Shown here: positions 16,394 through 25,900 of the stretch, piece by piece
How positions within the stretch are numbered: position 1 is the stretch's first letter
Layout: every line of letters begins with the position of its first letter
DNA from: Candidatus Krumholzibacteriia bacterium
GTDB taxonomy: Bacteria > Krumholzibacteriota > Krumholzibacteriia > LZORAL124-64-63
Reading direction: 5' to 3'
NCBI GenBank assembly: GCA_023270185.1
Contig: JAGLCY010000085.1
Coordinates: 1-45,881, forward strand
Length of the DNA: 45,881 nt
Program-made: the position numbers and the translations under genes
The notes under the pieces: model-generated
Seen by the model: the letters and a program-made list of their open reading frames with translations, nothing else
What the model was told of the DNA's origin: nothing
The model's database searches: none

Positions 16394-18118
16394 TTACGAT
16401 TCCGGCATGTAGGCTTTCTTCAGATAATCCGCCTGGGGCTGACCCGGTTTTTCGACCCAGCGATGGCCGAACTCCGGCCGGATCGGGCTGTGCTGGACGA
16501 TGTAATGCTCCACCGCCTCGGCAGTCGTGATTTGGGTCGGGGTTACTTCATCCGGAGAAATCGACGTCAGGAAATCCAGCCCGCTGTTGCCCTCCATCAG
16601 GAAGTTGGTCATGATCACCTTGTAGACGCGGTCCGGATCCCAGGGCTCGCCTCGGATTTCCAGCGTGACAACACGGTCGTAATCGGGCCGCGCAGTATCG
16701 TATTCCATGACCACGTCTGAAATGCAGATGCCCCCGCTGCTGCCGGCCAGCTTGCGTTCGATGACGCGACGCACCAAACGGCCGTCCATCCTGACTTCCA
16801 CCAGCTCGTTGCCAAAGGGCAGGACCGAAAAGATGTCGCGGGTTGTCAGATCGCCGGCAGAGATATTGGCCCTTATTCCACCGAGGTTCTGGAAGCTGAA
16901 GTCGGCGTCGAAGTATTCAACCATGGCGTCGGTAACCATGACACCGATCAGATTGGTAGGTCCGCCCCGGACCATGGAGATGGCGCTGCTGCCGATCACC
17001 TTGCCCATCTCGGCCTCGGCCTGTTCGTGGTAGGGCCGAATGACTTCGACGATCTCCGGATCGGGCCAGATCTCATCCTCGAAAAGTGTGATCAGGGTGC
17101 CGCGATCATGGGAGCCCTCGTAGCCGAGAAGTTCCCTGGTCTTGCGGTCGATCAGCAACACGGCATGGCCGATACTCGAGCCGTTACCGAAGGATTCGAA
17201 ACACATGGTGTGGTTCACCGGATCGATCCACGGCACGTGATACCCGCGATGGGTATGGCCGCCGACGGCGAAGTCGATGCCCGGCACCTCGTGCACCAGC
17301 TTCATCAGATTCATGCCGCCGTAGGAATGGGCGCTGCCAAAGGTGCCCTGCTGCTCATCGTCAGTTTCGGTCTCGGTGCTGCCGGCGATTTCCTGCCAAC
17401 CCTTCTTCGGGTCGTAGGGCAAACCTTCGTGGATGGCCAGGAAGATGATGTCGGCGCCCTCATCCAGCAATTGGTCCCGGAACTTGGCCACATTGCCCGG
17501 CATTTCCTGGAAGTCCAGCCCGGCGATGTTCTGGGGAAAGGACATCGCGGCGGTGCTCGGTGTGATGATGCCCACCACGCCGATTTTGACACCCTGGTAT
17601 TCCAGCATGATGGTCGGCTGGACCCAATCGACGTGCTCACCGGTATCCTTTTCGACCAGGTTGGCGCATATCCAGGGGAACTCGGACATTCGGGCCAGCC
17701 GTTCGGTGTTTTCCCGGCCCTTGTCGAAGTCGTGGTTGCCGGGAACGGCAAAATCGTAACCGACGGCATTGAAATACTTGATGACCGCTTCGCCCTTGGT
17801 CTTGTTGCCGATGGGCGTGCCCTGGAACATGTCCCCCACGTCGACAAGCAGGACTTCTTCCCCGGCGGCCGCGGCCTTGGCTCGGACTTCCTTGATGTAG
17901 CGGGCGGCCGACGCCCCTCCACCCAGGGGCGGCGGGAAGGCGGGGTTCATGAATTTGGCCCCTTCGGGCGCGATGTGGCCGTGCACGTCGTTGGTCCACA
18001 ACAGGTGCAGACGCAAGGTGCCGTCATCGGTTGTATCAGCATCCGACAGTACGGCCACTGCCGAAACCATAAGAACGACCAGGACCAACAGGGGAATTCG
18101 GCTCAGATTCAATTTCAT
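16394..18118 (-). CDS. Exported bifunctional metallophosphatase/5'-nucleotidase
   Basis: A 574-residue enzyme of the UshA/NutA type removing phosphate from extracellular or periplasmic nucleotides. Residues 1-25 form a signal peptide. The metallophosphoesterase domain has LLWTNDVHGHI (D-x-H), VDVGDMFQGTP, VPGNHDFDKG, IHEGL and VGGHTHRG. The C-terminal substrate domain shows NLGGIRANISAGDLTTRDIF and LPFGNELVEV, as in 5'-nucleotidases. I chose ATG 18118 because it directly precedes the signal peptide and follows GGAG. The frame is open upstream, but that part overlaps the barrel gene. It lies one base after the preceding stop (TGATATG), so it is clearly co-translated. It is the last gene of the operon and probably acts in the periplasm or on the surface. 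Confidence 0.93.
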   Translation of the reverse strand: MKLNLSRIPLLVLVVLMVSAVAVLSDADTTDDGTLRLHLLWTNDVHGHIAPEGAKFMNPAFPPPLGGGASAARYIKEVRAKAAAAGEEVLLVDVGDMFQGTPIGNKTKGEAVIKYFNAVGYDFAVPGNHDFDKGRENTERLARMSEFPWICANLVEKDTGEHVDWVQPTIMLEYQGVKIGVVGIITPSTAAMSFPQNIAGLDFQEMPGNVAKFRDQLLDEGADIIFLAIHEGLPYDPKKGWQEIAGSTETETDDEQQGTFGSAHSYGGMNLMKLVHEVPGIDFAVGGHTHRGYHVPWIDPVNHTMCFESFGNGSSIGHAVLLIDRKTRELLGYEGSHDRGTLITLFEDEIWPDPEIVEVIRPYHEQAEAEMGKVIGSSAISMVRGGPTNLIGVMVTDAMVEYFDADFSFQNLGGIRANISAGDLTTRDIFSVLPFGNELVEVRMDGRLVRRVIERKLAGSSGGICISDVVMEYDTARPDYDRVVTLEIRGEPWDPDRVYKVIMTNFLMEGNSGLDFLTSISPDEVTPTQITTAEAVEHYIVQHSPIRPEFGHRWVEKPGQPQADYLKKAYMPES

Positions 18119-18119
18119 A

Positions 18120-19442
18120 TCAGAACTCCAGCTTGTATCCCACGCCAATGCGGAATCGGGTGTCTTCGACGCGCGCCTGGGGATCAGACTCGAACTGGTC
18201 GCCCTGGTAATTATCCGGATAGGGGAATTGATGATCCTGGACACTGGTGATCTTGCTCAACTCCATGGAAGCGGACAGCATTCCGTTTCCCAGGGGCATC
18301 CCGACACCAGCGGAGAACACGCTGGCATTGGCTTCTTTATCCGCGTAGCTGTCGAAGTAACGGAATCCGAATCGCAGGGGAATGCCGTTGTAGAAAGTGT
18401 GCTCCACACCAATGCGAACATCCCCGACATCCTGAAGATCATCACCTTCACCCGTTTTGGGATTCAGGCTGTCGTTCATTTCGCTCCATGGTTTGTACTC
18501 GCCCTCGATGGTAAAAATCGTCCGGGGATCAGTCCGCGGCCGGAATGTCAATCCCACCCGATACACGTTGGGATAGCGATATTCCGCGTCGAAGGGATCA
18601 ATATGGTTGTCGTCCGCATCCAGCCTGGTCGTGGTGAAATTACCCGTGGCCGAGAGCTGGCTTTCCCAGGAAACTCCCAACTCAACCCGTTCGGTGATGA
18701 CTCCCCGCAGACCGACGGTGAAGTTCACCCCATCCATGGTAAATTCATCCTGTTCATGATAACTCTTGCTGCTGTCCTCGTAATCCCGCACCGAGTTGAC
18801 TTCCGTGCGAGTGCCGAAGGCGTAATGAACAGCCGCCCCGAAGGAGAGACGATCGAACAAACCCAAACCCGCTCCCAGGGAAAGGTTGCGCAGGGTGCCG
18901 GTGACTTTGCGCTGGCGTTCCTCGAGAATCCGGTCACGGTTATCGCCGGTAGCTCCGCTGGGGTTCCGCACCTCTTCCTCGAAAGTGTAGCTGAAGGGAT
19001 AGCGGTCGGTTAATGAGACGCCCACGGAAAGAGGGAGATCCCCCTTGAGAAGCCTTCCGGCGAATCCGGCCCCCGTCTGCCAGTAATGATTCCGGTTGCT
19101 GGCGATGGCCACATCGGTCAAATAACTGTCGAAACCATCGAACAGCGGAACGAACCGGTCTTCGTGTTCCTGATCGAGAGAAAAACCGAGGTCAAGGCGG
19201 TAATTGTCCTCATTGACGAGGAAGGCGGGATTGAAGATGTTGGACATCCCCCCGCGATACAGGGCGGTCCCCGTACCCCCCATGGCATTGATCTCCGCGT
19301 CCCGCCAGGCCATCTGGTCGCCGTATTCAGTCATGATCTGGGGCGTTGCTCCCACCTGCGGGACAACTATCACCAGAATGGCAAAAACCAACAACACACC
19401 CGGCACGGTCAATTTCTGATTTCTCTTTGTTTTCGTGGTCAT
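18120..19442 (-). CDS. Outer-membrane beta-barrel protein, FadL/PorV superfamily
   Basis: A 440-residue exported protein. A signal peptide covers about residues 10-33 (VLLVFAILVIVVPQVGA). The mature N-terminus has INAMGGTGTALYRGGMSNIFNPAFL, close to the 'AMGG-x-A...NPA' motif of FadL/PorV-type barrels. The rest is alternating amphipathic strands with frequent Gly and aromatic residues, ending in LEF as barrel proteins do. The transported substrate is unknown; hydrophobic compounds are typical for FadL itself. Start: ATG 19442 with GAGGAG upstream. A longer open frame to 19571 is ignored because the signal peptide fits only this start. It lies 22 bases after the HhH-barrel gene. Confidence 0.8.
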   Translation of the reverse strand: MTTKTKRNQKLTVPGVLLVFAILVIVVPQVGATPQIMTEYGDQMAWRDAEINAMGGTGTALYRGGMSNIFNPAFLVNEDNYRLDLGFSLDQEHEDRFVPLFDGFDSYLTDVAIASNRNHYWQTGAGFAGRLLKGDLPLSVGVSLTDRYPFSYTFEEEVRNPSGATGDNRDRILEERQRKVTGTLRNLSLGAGLGLFDRLSFGAAVHYAFGTRTEVNSVRDYEDSSKSYHEQDEFTMDGVNFTVGLRGVITERVELGVSWESQLSATGNFTTTRLDADDNHIDPFDAEYRYPNVYRVGLTFRPRTDPRTIFTIEGEYKPWSEMNDSLNPKTGEGDDLQDVGDVRIGVEHTFYNGIPLRFGFRYFDSYADKEANASVFSAGVGMPLGNGMLSASMELSKITSVQDHQFPYPDNYQGDQFESDPQARVEDTRFRIGVGYKLEF

Positions 19443-19464
19443 TACTCGAGTCTCCTCGGATCTA

Positions 19465-22041
19465 TCAGAATGTGTAGTCCATCTGCAGGCGGACAAGGGT
19501 GTCATCCTTGGGAACGTAGGTGGCATCGGGGGTATTCCCGAGATTATCACCAAAGTTACGAATATCGACATAGGTCTTGGGCAGATTGTGGTCCCGGGTG
19601 ACCTTCAGCTGGAACAACAATCGTTGGGATACCCGGGTTTCGACCTTGAACCAGTTGCGGAATCCGGTCCCGTCCAGCAGGACGAATTCATTACCCTCGA
19701 AATTCCAGAAGAACCCGTCGTACATAGATGACGCGAAGCTCAGCTGGATGCCCGGTGTCAAGTTATGTTCGTACCGGACCTCGAAAGCATGACCCGGCGC
19801 GCCGTTGGTGCCCACGGCCGATTGCCCACCCGGCTCCGGAGTCCCGGCGAACGGCCAACGCTGCCGGGGAGGGAACATGACATTGCTTGTCATGTACATG
19901 AAAGCCAACCGGTTGTAATTGCTCATCAGGGCAATCATCTGCCAGCGGGTTTCCCAGTTCTGGAATCTTCTCGTGTCGAAAGGATCACTTTCAGAACGGC
20001 TGCTGTAACGGTGACGAACCCGGAAACGCAGGTTGAACAGGGGCTGGTACTCGCCCTTGATGGTGTATCGCATCAACTCGGCGCCGTCGGCCTTGCGGGT
20101 CCATTGGTCGAACTGGAGGCCGCTCAGGATGAGTTTCCGACTGATTCGATATCTCATTTCCAGGAACAGGCCCTGTTCGGCCTTTGGCTGGGGCGTGGTC
20201 GTCTCCAACCATGAATACAGACCATCGTTCAACCGGAAGGGAGAACTCAGCAAAGTCATCTCGTACTTGCTGTCGTTGCTGAAGGCCCTGCCGTAGGGGT
20301 TGTCGAAACCGACGTCGTAGTTCCGGTAAATGGCCAGCAGGTGGAGATTTTCCCACTGGCTGTAGGCGTTGATGATGTAGGCATCGGGATTCTTCCCGCT
20401 GAAGAAGTTGTTGCGAGGATCCTGAAGGAATGCGTATTCCCCCTGGATCGATACGTTCTTGTAGACCCCCTGTGCCTCGGCACCCATGACACGGCGCCAA
20501 CGGTACTCCGTCACGGTGCCGTCATCATTATGCACCACACTGTTGTAGGCGCTGGTGATCTCCGTATCCCGAGCCTCCAGAAGGTCGAGATCATCACCAT
20601 TGATGAGAGTCTTTTCATCCGGGACAAAACCCCGGTTGTAACGTGCTTCATATCCCAACACACCGAGGAACGTGCCCGGCGCCAACATGACTTTCATGTT
20701 TCCGCCGATCATGTCCTCTTGAAACGCGTTCCGGCGAAGGCCCGTCGGTAGACCGGTGCCCGGCGCAAGGCGATCATCGAGCCACGCGCCCTCTGGCCGT
20801 GGCTGCATGATGACGTAGCGGTTGATGGTCCCGTCAGAGTTGAGGATGCCGTCTTTCTTGTCGCTGGAAATGAAAAGTGAAGCGTTGACAGGTCCCATGG
20901 ACCCTTCGATGGCCCCTCCTGTCAGGTGGTACTCGTAGCTTCGGGCCAGGTCGCCGTGGATACCGAGCAGGCGTTTGTTGAATCCGTACCCGGTCTTGCG
21001 GAAATGGATGTAGTCGGTGTTGTCCATGACCAGACCCAGACCGTAGGCCACCCGGAAGTTCCCCAGATAGGCGGCCTTCAGGCGGAAACTGCCCAACTGT
21101 TTGTCATTGACCCCGACGTAGCCCTTGACGGTTTCATCCCAATTATTTTCGCCGTACTCCCTGGTGGTCAGGAAACCGGCCTGGTAACCGCCCTCGACAT
21201 TGATACGAACCTTGTTCATCCAGCCGGGCTGGAAGAGTTTGAGATCATCGAGAAGAAACCGTCCACTCCCGGGAACACCCGAGGTGATGCTGCCGATCTC
21301 GTCATCGTCATTGGAATAGGGCGTTTCCCAGTACCTGGTCTGGATATAACCAGTGACCGAGCGGCTGGAGTCCGAAATCTTTTCATCTTCGCTGTAAACA
21401 ACGAAATCTCGAAGGTTGCGGTACGCCCAGTACCTCAACCCGTCGGATCGCCGCATCTGGCGACTGCTTTCGAAGTTCCCCAGCCTTTCCCGGGCCTTCA
21501 GGATGTTGGTGGCATCCACCGGCGAAACATTCTGGTACGACATCAGATCATAGAGATCCATATGGTTGATGTTTTCCGGATTCCGCATCTTATCCAGATA
21601 CTCGTCCACCAATCCTTCGCTAGAACCTTCCTGCCCCAGGTAACGCCGGACCTGTCTGTAACTGGCTGAAAGCCGGGCAATCGAAGGATCCTCATCATCC
21701 GGAGGCATTACCGAAACCAGGGGTTTGAGAATCTGGAAGAATTCCGGCGTCATGCCTGGGATTTCATTCAATTCGTAAACATTGGCGAAAGGCCGCACAA
21801 AGGTCCGGTAATCATGAATACGGCGAGCCAAATCCTGGGGAATCGGCAGGGTCAGCATTTCCTCCAGTGAGGCGCTGTTCAGATTCATGGGCTCGACCCG
21901 GCCTTGCTGATCGGCAGCCTGGGCATACCCAAATCCGCCGAAAAACATCGGCAGCAGAGTTAGCGCCAGAACCAGGAAAGCTCCGGCAACCGGCCGTGGG
22001 CGGAGGTGGAACGCACCACCGTTTCTAAGGGTTACGCTCAC
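19465..22041 (-). CDS. Outer-membrane barrel protein with two ComEA-like helix-hairpin-helix units
   Basis: An 858-residue protein with signal peptide (residues 15-43, ending YAQAAD). Residues 52-112 form a helix-hairpin-helix unit very like ComEA: MNLNSASLEEMLTLP, RIHDYRTFVRPFANVYEL, NEIPGMTPEFFQILKPL. A second, diverged unit lies at about 158-215 (DLMSYQNVSPVDATNILKAR, LGNFESSRQMRR, RNLRDFVVY). Such units bind DNA backbone non-specifically in ComEA. From about 225 onward the protein is beta-rich, with repeated strands of 10-20 residues and terminal Phe (QMDYTF), so it should be an outer-membrane barrel. Similar HhH-barrel proteins occur in Bacteroidetes relatives, but their function is unestablished. 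The start is GTG, overlapping the PorV-like gene stop (GTGA). Confidence 0.85.
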   Translation of the reverse strand: MSVTLRNGGAFHLRPRPVAGAFLVLALTLLPMFFGGFGYAQAADQQGRVEPMNLNSASLEEMLTLPIPQDLARRIHDYRTFVRPFANVYELNEIPGMTPEFFQILKPLVSVMPPDDEDPSIARLSASYRQVRRYLGQEGSSEGLVDEYLDKMRNPENINHMDLYDLMSYQNVSPVDATNILKARERLGNFESSRQMRRSDGLRYWAYRNLRDFVVYSEDEKISDSSRSVTGYIQTRYWETPYSNDDDEIGSITSGVPGSGRFLLDDLKLFQPGWMNKVRINVEGGYQAGFLTTREYGENNWDETVKGYVGVNDKQLGSFRLKAAYLGNFRVAYGLGLVMDNTDYIHFRKTGYGFNKRLLGIHGDLARSYEYHLTGGAIEGSMGPVNASLFISSDKKDGILNSDGTINRYVIMQPRPEGAWLDDRLAPGTGLPTGLRRNAFQEDMIGGNMKVMLAPGTFLGVLGYEARYNRGFVPDEKTLINGDDLDLLEARDTEITSAYNSVVHNDDGTVTEYRWRRVMGAEAQGVYKNVSIQGEYAFLQDPRNNFFSGKNPDAYIINAYSQWENLHLLAIYRNYDVGFDNPYGRAFSNDSKYEMTLLSSPFRLNDGLYSWLETTTPQPKAEQGLFLEMRYRISRKLILSGLQFDQWTRKADGAELMRYTIKGEYQPLFNLRFRVRHRYSSRSESDPFDTRRFQNWETRWQMIALMSNYNRLAFMYMTSNVMFPPRQRWPFAGTPEPGGQSAVGTNGAPGHAFEVRYEHNLTPGIQLSFASSMYDGFFWNFEGNEFVLLDGTGFRNWFKVETRVSQRLLFQLKVTRDHNLPKTYVDIRNFGDNLGNTPDATYVPKDDTLVRLQMDYTF

Positions 22042-22928
22042 TGCGCCTCACCGCCCCATGCAAAGTTCAGCCCGAACTGGTGCGTGCTGTCCAGTGTCCC
22101 GCCGCCGGTGGAAAATCCATAGTGCACACCAAGTCCCTGGAAGGTATAGCCGAAGCCGGCGGTCAGCTTGTTGGGATTGGTCAGAATCCCCGCCCTCAAG
22201 GCGAAGCCGTCCACGATCATCATCTCAATCCCGCCGTGGTACTGCACATCTTCACCGAGTTCGTTGTCGAACTCGAACGTCGTGATCACCCCTGCATATG
22301 GTTCGTAGCTGATTCCCGCCACCAACCTGCGGTGGAGTTCCTCCTCATCCAGGCCGAGGCTCGGATTGTTGAGATTCTTGACTTGGAACCCCAGGCGGGT
22401 TCGTTTGTGCACGGTCATCATGAAACCCAGATCAATTCCGAAGGACGTGTCACTGCCCGGATCCAGGCCTGAAACGGACTGGCCCAGTTCGACGTGGTAC
22501 ATGTTCAGGGCGTACCCAAAATCAACCCGTGAGTGGTAATCGCTGTAAAGATTGAACCCATGGGCCAGGCTGAGCTGGGTTTCCTTGAGCAGGCTGGTAT
22601 CCTGGTAACCCACCTTGAAATGAGTCATGCCCAGACCGACATTACCCCATTTTTCACTGAGGGGAATTCCCGTCCCCACAACGAAGAAATCGGTGAAGTC
22701 GAGGGTAAAAGGCCGCACGTAACTGGCGGCGATCGATCCTCCATCCATCTTCCCGAGATCTCCCGGATTCAGGAAAGCCGCGTACGCGCCGTCATGGACC
22801 GCGACGGATGATTCACCCATGGCCCTGGCCCGGGGGCTGACCGTGGTGTTTTCAAAGAATGCGCTGGCCGGCAACGCCGAGAAGCCGAGCGTCGCCAGAA
22901 TCACGATATATGTCAGTTTCCGAATCAT
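22038..22928 (-). CDS. PorV/PorQ-family outer-membrane protein
   Basis: A 296-residue exported barrel. The signal peptide (residues 1-23, ALPASA) is followed by SPRARAMGESSVAVHDGAYAAFLNPGDLG, the family's conserved N-terminal hallmark. The mature part is about 14 amphipathic strands, ending GLNFAWGGEAQ. In Bacteroidetes, PorV works with the type IX secretion translocon, moving substrates with C-terminal tail domains to the attachment machinery. Here it lies 12 bases after a gene for a 1.3-kb-residue protein with a FlgD-Ig-like tail. That fits a role in exporting or anchoring it. No other type IX component is in the window, so function is inferred. Start: ATG, with AGAGAGGGTGAGCG upstream. Confidence 0.85.
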   Translation of the reverse strand: MIRKLTYIVILATLGFSALPASAFFENTTVSPRARAMGESSVAVHDGAYAAFLNPGDLGKMDGGSIAASYVRPFTLDFTDFFVVGTGIPLSEKWGNVGLGMTHFKVGYQDTSLLKETQLSLAHGFNLYSDYHSRVDFGYALNMYHVELGQSVSGLDPGSDTSFGIDLGFMMTVHKRTRLGFQVKNLNNPSLGLDEEELHRRLVAGISYEPYAGVITTFEFDNELGEDVQYHGGIEMMIVDGFALRAGILTNPNKLTAGFGYTFQGLGVHYGFSTGGGTLDSTHQFGLNFAWGGEAQ

Positions 22929-22940
22929 CGCTCACCCTCT

Positions 22941-25900
22941 CTAGTTGCTCAGCCGGGTGGCAACGACCACCGGCGCGGTTTCATTTTCCTGTTTGCCTGT
23001 CTTGATATCCACTGAGGAAAGATGCACCACGTACATCCCGCCTTTGACCCTTTCGTAGAGGGAGTCCCTGCCGTCCCAGTAGATAAGATTCGGGGGATTC
23101 CCGTCGAAGCGGCTGTCGAACAGGGTCACCACAAGCCTTCCTTCCAGATCGAATACCCTCACGCGGGTTTCGCTTATGCTTCTGGGATTTGAAATGAAGG
23201 CGATGGGGAATTCCTCACCCTCGCCCGGCAGGAATGTCCTGGCCGGAACACGGAGTTGGATGACAGTCTCGCTGCCCTGGTCACCTCCGGCGGGCATTGA
23301 CGGCGAATAGGGTTTCATTTCAAAGGTCGTGTTGAACTTTTCACTCGTTTCGTCACGACCATCCACACCGTTGCTGCCAGTGGGAGTCTGGTCACCCTCG
23401 GACCCGTTGATGCGTTGGTAGGAATTTCCGAAGTCATTCTGCTTATTGAAGGCATCGCCGGAATTTGTACCGTTTTCCGGCAGGTAGGAATGACTGCCGA
23501 TCTTCTTGCCCGTCTTGTTGAAAAAGATGCTGGATGTTGTTGATTCGTCGGGATCCTTCCAGACAAACACGTCGATGTCGGTAACCTTGTCCTCGCCCTC
23601 CACGAAATGGTAGAGGATGATCGTCTCAGCCGAATTGGTAAGCGTGGGACTCGACTCGCCGACGATGCTGTTGCTGGAGGCATTCCCGAAAATCCAGCGC
23701 ATGTCGGGCACGCCATCAGGCCCGCCACCGTCTTCGTACAACTCCAGGTCCGGATTGAAACCGAATTCGCCAAAGAACACCGAGCTGCCAGGCACGGCGA
23801 TAACAATGGTGTCGCCGGCCGCAATGGAATAGCCGTCAGGGAAACGAGCGTGGAAGTCGCTGAAAGCCCCACCGCCGACAGTGCTCTGTGAAGGATTGCC
23901 CAGGCCGATATTGTAATAATATTGGCTATTGGGGCTATGGTTTGCATCCGTCAGGTAGTAATCACTGAGGTCCACCGGCACGGTGCCCGGATTGTGTATC
24001 TCGATGAATTCCTGATCGGATCCAAGCGTACAAATCTCTGTCAACAGAAGCTTTACCGCATCGCCTCCAACCGGAGGGGGTGCCGGCTGGGCGGGATCAG
24101 CAGCCGCCATCTGGAAGGTCCCGTCGAAGTTCTCGCTGGTCTCGTCCCGGCCATCCACACCATTGCTGCCGGTGGGCGTCTGGGTGCCCTCGTTGGCATC
24201 GGTGCGGTGGTAGGACATGCCCGGATCGGTTTCCGAATTGAACGGAGTCTGGGCAGTCGTGGCGGTCTCATCCAGGTAGGAGTGGCTGCCCACGGTCACG
24301 CCGGTCTTGCTGAACAGGAAGCTCGTATCGGCGGAGAGCGCGTCCTTCCAGAAGAACACGTCGATATCCACCACCCGATCCTCGCCGGCTTTCCAACTGT
24401 AGAGGACCACCGTTTCGGCGGCAGGGCTCAGAGCCGGTGTCGACGTGGCGCCGATGATGCTGTTGTTGCTTCCGTCCCCGAAAATGAAATCCATGCTCGG
24501 GACGTTGTCGTCGTCGGAATCATTTTCAAAGAGTTTCAGGTCGGGCATGAAGCCGTAGGCCGCGTTGAAGGCCGTGCTTCCACCCACGGCGATCACGATG
24601 GTATCCCCGGCCGCCAGGGAAAACCCGTCAGGGAATTTGGCGTGGAAGTCGCCGTCGGCGCCGCCGCCCACCGTCGCTGCGCTCGGGCTGCCCTCGGCGA
24701 TCCGCCAGTAGAATTGGCTGGCCGGGGTGTTGACCGCGTCGGTCAGGTAGTAGCTGCCCATGTCCACAGCCGCGGTACCCGGGTTAAGGATCTCGATGAA
24801 CTCGGCGCCCACGTCCTTGGTGCAGACCTCGGTGATGAGGAGTTTGTCCGGGTCGAGCGCCGGCCCACCTCCACCGGGAGCCGAGGGGTCGTAGGGCATC
24901 ATGGCGAAGGTGTTGTTGAAGTTCTCGCTCGTTTCGTCCCGGCCGCCCACACCGTTGCTGCCGGTGGGGGTCTGGCCGCCCTCGGTGGCGTCGGTACGGT
25001 GGTAGGAGTTCCCGAAGGCATTCTCCGAACCGAAGGCGTCATTAATATTGGTGCCTTTTTCAGGCAGATAGGAATGGCTGCCGACCGTCACGCCCGTCTT
25101 GTTGAAGAAGTGGCTTGTGGTCGTCGAGGAGGGATCCTTCCAGGCGAAAACATCGATGTCGATGACCTTGTCCTCACCAGTCACGAAGTGGTAGAGGATC
25201 ACGGTCTCGGCCGTGTTGGAAAGTGTCGGAACCGTCTCGCCGACGATGCTGTTGCTGCCCTCATCCCCGAAAACCCAACGCATGTCAGGTACGGCATCGG
25301 ACGCGGCCCCATCCTCGAAAAGTTCCAGATCCGGATTGAAACCGAAGGCAGCGAAAAACACATCGCTGCCGGCCACGGTGACCACGATGGTGTCTCCGCC
25401 GGCAATCGTGAACCCGGCGGGGAACCTGGCGTGGAAATCATAAAACGCCCCGCCGCCGATGGTCGTCTGGGAAGGATTGCCTTCCGCGATCCGGTAATAA
25501 TACTGGTTGCCACTGCTGTAATTGGCGTCGGTCAGGTAGTAGTCGCTGAGATCCACCTCCACGGTGCCCGGATTGTAGATCTCCACGAATTCCTGATCGG
25601 TGCCCGTCGTACTGACTTCCGTCAGCAGCAGTTTGCCCGGTCCCGTTCCCGGATCAGGATCCTGGGCCACGGTCCAGGAGGCCGCGAAATTGGGCGATCC
25701 GGCCGGATATACGACCGACATGCTTTCCGTGTTTGTTCCCTCGCACCACCAGGCAACAACCGCGCCCTCGGCCTGAGCCGGCACTGTTGCCGTCCACACT
25801 CCGGAGCCATCGGTATTTCCGCCCAGGGTCAGATCGGCGCCCCCGTCAACGGTGTAATGGAATACGGTTTCTTCCACCTCGTCCTGGTCCGCAAGAGTCA

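Noticed and set aside
17027-18250. 407-codon open frame antisense to the 5'-nucleotidase gene
   Set aside because: The sense frame carries all metallophosphoesterase motifs; the antisense frame has none.
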